Shown piece by piece: positions 34,274 through 34,313 of a stretch of DNA of 34,313 bases; position 1 is the stretch's first letter, and every line of letters begins with the position of its first letter. Under the pieces are notes generated by a model. It saw only the letters and a list, made by a program, of their open reading frames with translations. It ran no database searches and was not told the origin of the DNA. This DNA is from Blautia sp. (GTDB lineage: Bacteria > Bacillota > Clostridia > Lachnospirales > Lachnospiraceae). The stretch spans positions 1 through 34,313 of the forward strand of contig JAFUCO010000037.1 of NCBI GenBank assembly GCA_017459635.1. The letters run 5' to 3'. Both the position numbers and the translations under genes were made by a program.

Positions 34274-34313
34274 TGTAAGGAAATATACTCTGCTCTGCTC
34301 ATGCAAGCATGGC

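Overview
The window looks like a chromosomal segment of an anaerobic Firmicute, most likely class Clostridia (Lachnospiraceae-like). The grounds are strong GGAGG ribosome binding sites with frequent GTG and TTG starts, an L10-leader-controlled rplJ-rplL operon, an MMPL transporter paired with a Leu/Gly heptad-repeat secreted protein, and selenium-linked molybdenum hydroxylases. The assignment is inference from gene content; there is no rRNA or tRNA in the window.

Region 1 (167-18044, minus strand) is a purine/uric-acid catabolic operon. In order of transcription it reads guaD, xdhA, xdhB, xdhC, ssnA, a possible Cys-rich micro-ORF, ygfK, a fused Fe-S/molybdopterin Se-dependent xanthine dehydrogenase, ygeY, ygeW, carbamate kinase and hyuA. 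This is nearly the whole gene set known from anaerobic gut urate degraders; only the PLP enzyme ygeX is missing. Purines would be deaminated, oxidised or reduced by the molybdenum enzymes and YgfK, opened and trimmed by the amidohydrolases and YgeY, and the carbamoyl group recovered as ATP through YgeW and carbamate kinase. The operon is bracketed by a perfect 95-bp inverted repeat (70-164 and 18172-18266). A consensus-like promoter overlapped by an inverted repeat lies upstream of guaD.

Region 2 (18280-23146) is an export/regulation module: an MMPL transporter and a heptad-repeat protein on the minus strand, with a divergent TetR-family regulator. Region 3 (23326-27811, plus strand) holds adenine deaminase and two fold-type-II PLP enzymes, which may supply the missing YgeX-like lyase step. 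Region 4 (27904-32329, minus strand) is a molybdenum cofactor operon (an ABC-class ATPase, a MoeA-like protein, moaC, moaA) that would serve the molybdenum enzymes of region 1. Region 5 (32813-34063, plus strand) is the ribosomal protein operon rplJ-rplL with promoter, leader, attenuator and terminator, followed by a hairpin-rich non-coding stretch.

Two unusual layers sit on top of this. First, a family of palindromic, non-coding, MITE-like elements (full copy 32413-32770; partial or decayed copies at 1-164, 18146-18266, 22197-22424 and 27824-27854) lies at almost every module boundary. Second, three unrelated genes (ygfK, tetR, moaC) each carry in-frame tandem repeats with exactly the same 42-bp period. 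Other oddities are an interrupted Cys-rich frame that fills the ssnA-ygfK gap, a Cys/His-rich insert in HyuA, and decayed tandem copies of the 3' end of the MMPL gene.
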